Both the position numbers and the translations under genes were made by a program. From assembly GCA_027314825.1 (NCBI GenBank), contig DAHVAB010000161.1, positions 1 through 6,162 of the forward strand: a stretch of DNA of 6,162 nucleotides. Reading direction: 5' to 3'. The stretch comes from Solirubrobacterales bacterium. GTDB lineage: Bacteria > Actinomycetota > Thermoleophilia > Solirubrobacterales > Solirubrobacteraceae. The notes beneath the pieces were generated by a model. It saw only the letters and a list, made by a program, of their open reading frames with translations. It searched no databases and was not told the DNA's origin. Position 1 is the first letter of the stretch; the number at the start of each line of letters is the position of its first letter. Below, piece by piece: positions 6,138 to 6,162 of this stretch.

Positions 6138-6162
6138 ATGAAGCTTGCCGTCCACCGCAGCC
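6138..6162 (+). CDS. Next operon gene, N-terminal fragment (possibly formate dehydrogenase iron-sulfur subunit)
   Basis: Only eight codons (MKLAVHRS) are visible before the window ends. The ATG has a good GGAGGA upstream and follows the mini-ORF 2 stop by one base, so it should be co-transcribed and translationally coupled with fdhA. Operons of this kind usually place the 4Fe-4S electron-transfer subunit directly after the catalytic subunit, so that is the likely product. No motif in the visible residues confirms it. Confidence 0.55.

Larger units (their letters stand above)
6032..6162 (+). repeat. 43-bp tandem repeat spanning the fdhA stop / next-gene start junction
   Basis: Two consecutive units (6051-6093 and 6094-6136) are identical at 39 of 43 positions. 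The end of fdhA (from 6032) matches the end of a unit, and the start of the next gene (6137-6162) matches the beginning of a unit more loosely. Each unit carries a start region (ATG-x-x-CTCGCG..), a GAGG-type Shine-Dalgarno and the GCCTGAGATG stop/start overlap. The array therefore looks like duplication of the intergenic junction together with the last codons of fdhA and the first codons of the downstream gene. Confidence 0.9.

Noticed and set aside
6032..6162. CRISPR array
   Set aside because: The units are contiguous with no unique spacers, and the repeat matches the adjoining coding ends. It is a simple tandem duplication.
1..6162. Insertion sequences, phage genes, tRNA or rRNA genes
   Set aside because: No transposase or integrase motifs, terminal inverted repeats, or tRNA-like cloverleaf with a CCA end were seen on either strand.

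Overview
The window is very GC-rich (roughly two thirds or more by eye). Its gene content, a selenocysteine-containing FdnG-type formate dehydrogenase, an M32 carboxypeptidase and an actinobacterial-style malate dehydrogenase, suggests a high-GC Gram-positive bacterium. By family resemblance I would guess the Thermoleophilia/Solirubrobacterales part of Actinobacteria. This placement is an inference from protein style and base composition, not from a marker gene.

Layout. The left half reads on the minus strand. From right to left it holds a UPF0104/YbhN-like multi-pass membrane protein (1703-2746), an M32 carboxypeptidase (104-1576), and the first 21 codons of malate dehydrogenase (1-63, running off the left edge). 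The right half reads on the plus strand. One very long gene (2835-6050) encodes the catalytic subunit of a molybdenum or tungsten formate dehydrogenase. It is interrupted by an in-frame TGA at 3399-3401 that I read as selenocysteine, because homology continues without a break on both sides and a SECIS-like hairpin follows at the expected distance. The last 130 bases are a 43-bp tandem repeat that has copied the gene-end/gene-start junction, followed by the first eight codons of the next gene.

How it works together. The formate dehydrogenase subunit and the gene starting at 6138 form an operon; by family precedent the latter is the iron-sulfur electron-transfer subunit, but too little is visible to prove it. 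The 85-bp divergent gap (2747-2831) separates this operon from the minus-strand genes. Three genes (fdhA, the membrane protein and the carboxypeptidase) each have a TANNNT hexamer ending exactly 7 nt before the chosen start codon and no good Shine-Dalgarno sequence. This points to leaderless transcripts. Malate dehydrogenase instead has a clear AGGAG and probably sits in an operon behind the carboxypeptidase.

The most noteworthy items are the selenocysteine codon with its hairpin, the 43-bp repeat that creates two 13-residue mini-ORFs chained by TGAGATG stop/start junctions, and the repeated leaderless promoter geometry. No wholly unknown multi-gene system is visible; the rest is ordinary metabolism.
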